Shown here in pieces: positions 62,785 through 64,000 of a stretch of DNA of 64,000 bases (within the stretch, counting starts at the first letter, position 1; every line of letters starts with the position of its first letter). Below the pieces are notes generated by a model that was not told the DNA's origin, ran no database searches, and worked only from the letters and a program-made list of their open reading frames with translations. The DNA comes from Caprella mutica (lineage: Eukaryota; Arthropoda; Malacostraca; Amphipoda; Caprellidae). The stretch lies in assembly GCA_947561585.1 (NCBI GenBank), contig CANNZV010002330.1, positions 39,430 to 103,429 on the forward strand. The letters are read 5' to 3'. The position numbers were made by a program, and so were the translations under genes.

Positions 62785-62994
62785 CTACCAACATTCTATG
62801 TGCCCACCGTTACTTTCTATGTGAGAATTACCGTATGAATCAGTATTGAATTCTGCCACCGTAACTCTCTCTATTGAAACTTCCGACCAGATGAACTGTT
62901 GACATGTCTCCGGATATTTAATAGTGTCTGGCTTTAGATGGTAGGGAATTGGAATATCCTTGTCATGTTCTTCATTTTCTCTTTTATTCTTCAC
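62785..62994 (-). other. Open minus-strand frame between two arrays, coding status unclear
   Basis: Reads PIPYHLKPDTIKYPETCQQF, then IWSEVSIERVTVAEF. It has ordinary-looking composition, but its 3' part (GGHIECW) comes from a diverged 33-bp unit. The 5' part follows the 20-bp array. No family recognised; it could be an exon fragment or chance. Confidence 0.2.
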
Positions 62995-63430
62995 TTCCTT
63001 CTCTTGTTCTTCACTTCCCCTTCTTGTTCTTCACTTCCTTCTCTTGTTCTTCACTTCCTTCTCTTGTTCTTCACTTCCTTCTCTTGTTCTTCACTTCCTT
63101 CTCTTGCTCTTCACTTTCCCTTCTTTTTCTTCACTTCCCCCTCTTGTTCTTCACTTCCCCTTCTTGCTCTTCATTTTCCCATCTTGTTCTTCACTTTCCC
63201 TTCTTGTTCTTCACTTCCCCCTCTTGTTCTTCATTCCTTCTATTGTTCTTCACTTCCTCCTCTTGTCCTTCACTCTCTCTTCTTGTTCTTCACTCCCTAT
63301 TCTTGTTCTTCACTTTCCCCTCTTGTTCTTCACTTCCTCTTCTTGTTCTTACTTCCTCTTCTTGTTCTTCACTTCCTACTCTTGTTCTTCACTTCTTACT
63401 CTTGTTCTTCACTTTCCCCTCTTGCTGTTC
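62965..63430. repeat. 20-bp pyrimidine tandem repeat
   Basis: About 23 copies of cttgttcttcacttccttct with cccc and tttc variants. All three plus-strand frames are open because the unit has no stops, giving Ser/Leu/Phe-rich by-product frames. Confidence 0.95.
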
Positions 63431-63924
63431 AATATGCAAAATACTTAGAATATTGAACAAAAACTTCATTCTTCCTGTAAAGTTACTTAGTTTTTAATTG
63501 TGATATATAAATGTTGCACTCCTTGTTGTTTTCATGTATAAATCTTCAAATGAATCTATACTGTTAAAATCATTGTACTCCATAACCCCCATTAGGTTTA
63601 TTTTCCCCCTTCCTGTCATTTAATATCACATTCAGTACCTCAGTAATTTCTAATTAATTCCATCATCAGCGCAGTACTTTTGTAGAGCTTTTTCTACCTT
63701 CACATCGATGTAAGATATTCGGTTACGTGTTCTTTTTCTTTGTAGAGGAGGGGGGGGGGGCTGGGGGGGGGGAGGGGGATTAACATCTCTAAGATAATAA
63801 ATAAATAAATATATTTACCAGACTTAGGGAAAAATAAGACGTTGGAAGAATAGATATTATTTCGATATTGTAGTAATGATAAATAATCTATCCTAATAAT
63901 ACACATGTGTTTATATATTTACTG
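63431..63924. other. Unannotated stretch with a G-run
   Basis: A G-rich run at about 63749-63778. On the minus strand 63650-63720 is briefly open (YIDVKVEKALQKYCADDGIN, then stop) without a recognised family. Confidence 0.4.
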
Positions 63925-64000
63925 GTGTAATTTACTAGTGTACTGCCCGTTAAAATTGACGGGTTTTCAATAGTAATTTAATTTTAGGTTACTTTTAGTG
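63925..64000 (+). repeat. Second copy of the ACTAGTGTAC dispersed repeat, cut by the window end
   Basis: Reads actagtgtactgcccgttaa, then aattgacgggttttca and ggttacttttagtg, matching 7955-8045. The rest of the element would lie beyond the window. Confidence 0.6.

Noticed and set aside
62327..63497. Ser/Leu/Phe-rich plus-strand frames
   Set aside because: By-products of the 33-bp and 20-bp pyrimidine arrays.

Overview
The window looks like nuclear DNA from an arthropod, most likely an insect. It is AT-rich and intron-bearing, with TA-flanked inverted-repeat transposons (mariner/Tc1/pogo type), hairpin MITEs, non-LTR retrotransposon debris and many minisatellites. The species cannot be named from the sequence. 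A sap-feeding hemipteran is only a guess from the general style of the repeats. No bacterial operon, rRNA, tRNA or CRISPR array was recognised. Most long open frames are by-products of tandem repeats whose unit lacks stop codons.

Genes. The one gene that can be rebuilt is on the minus strand, in four exons between 50245 and 44060. Every exon has proper GT/AG borders and matching phases. It encodes a 205-residue protein with a signal peptide, a short PAN/apple-like cysteine module and a divergent C-type-lectin-like domain. Other small lectin-like exon candidates lie on the same strand at 34488-34565 with 30215-30325, and at 57193-57293 with 59000-59059. This suggests a tandem family of PAN/lectin genes, some of them partial or decayed. 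In both of those weaker loci the space between the exon candidates is almost wholly a minisatellite: an 18-bp unit over 4.1 kb in one and a 31-bp unit over 1.5 kb in the other.

Layout. 1-1025: 22-bp array. 1-9.9 kb: AT-rich DNA with one mobile-element copy (4813-6340) holding its own minisatellites. 9.98-11.27 kb: 21-bp array. 12.7-14.2 kb: 16-bp array grown from one arm of a palindrome. 14.3-14.9 kb: two MITEs. 15.45-16.9 kb: 40-bp and 12-bp arrays. 17.49-29.99 kb: a 12.5-kb satellite of a 20-bp unit with a 4180-bp higher-order repeat. 30.2-34.6 kb: 18-bp array between two lectin-like exon candidates. 34.8-35.7 kb: a 901-bp hairpin transposon. 36.9-38.7 kb: an inverted second copy of the 4.8-6.3 kb element. 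41.9-42.9 kb: nested inverted-repeat element. 44.06-50.25 kb: the lectin gene, whose third intron is packed with nested transposons and a LINE fragment. 50.3-57.1 kb: MITEs and a nested pogo-like element. 57.2-59.1 kb: lectin-like exon pieces around a 31-bp array. 59.1-64 kb: further 47-, 10-, 33- and 20-bp arrays.

The most notable points are the reconstructed lectin gene and its relatives, the multi-level higher-order satellite, the number of unrelated minisatellite families in 64 kb, and a palindromic element in which only one arm expanded into an array. No immune, toxin or defence cassette of bacterial type was found.
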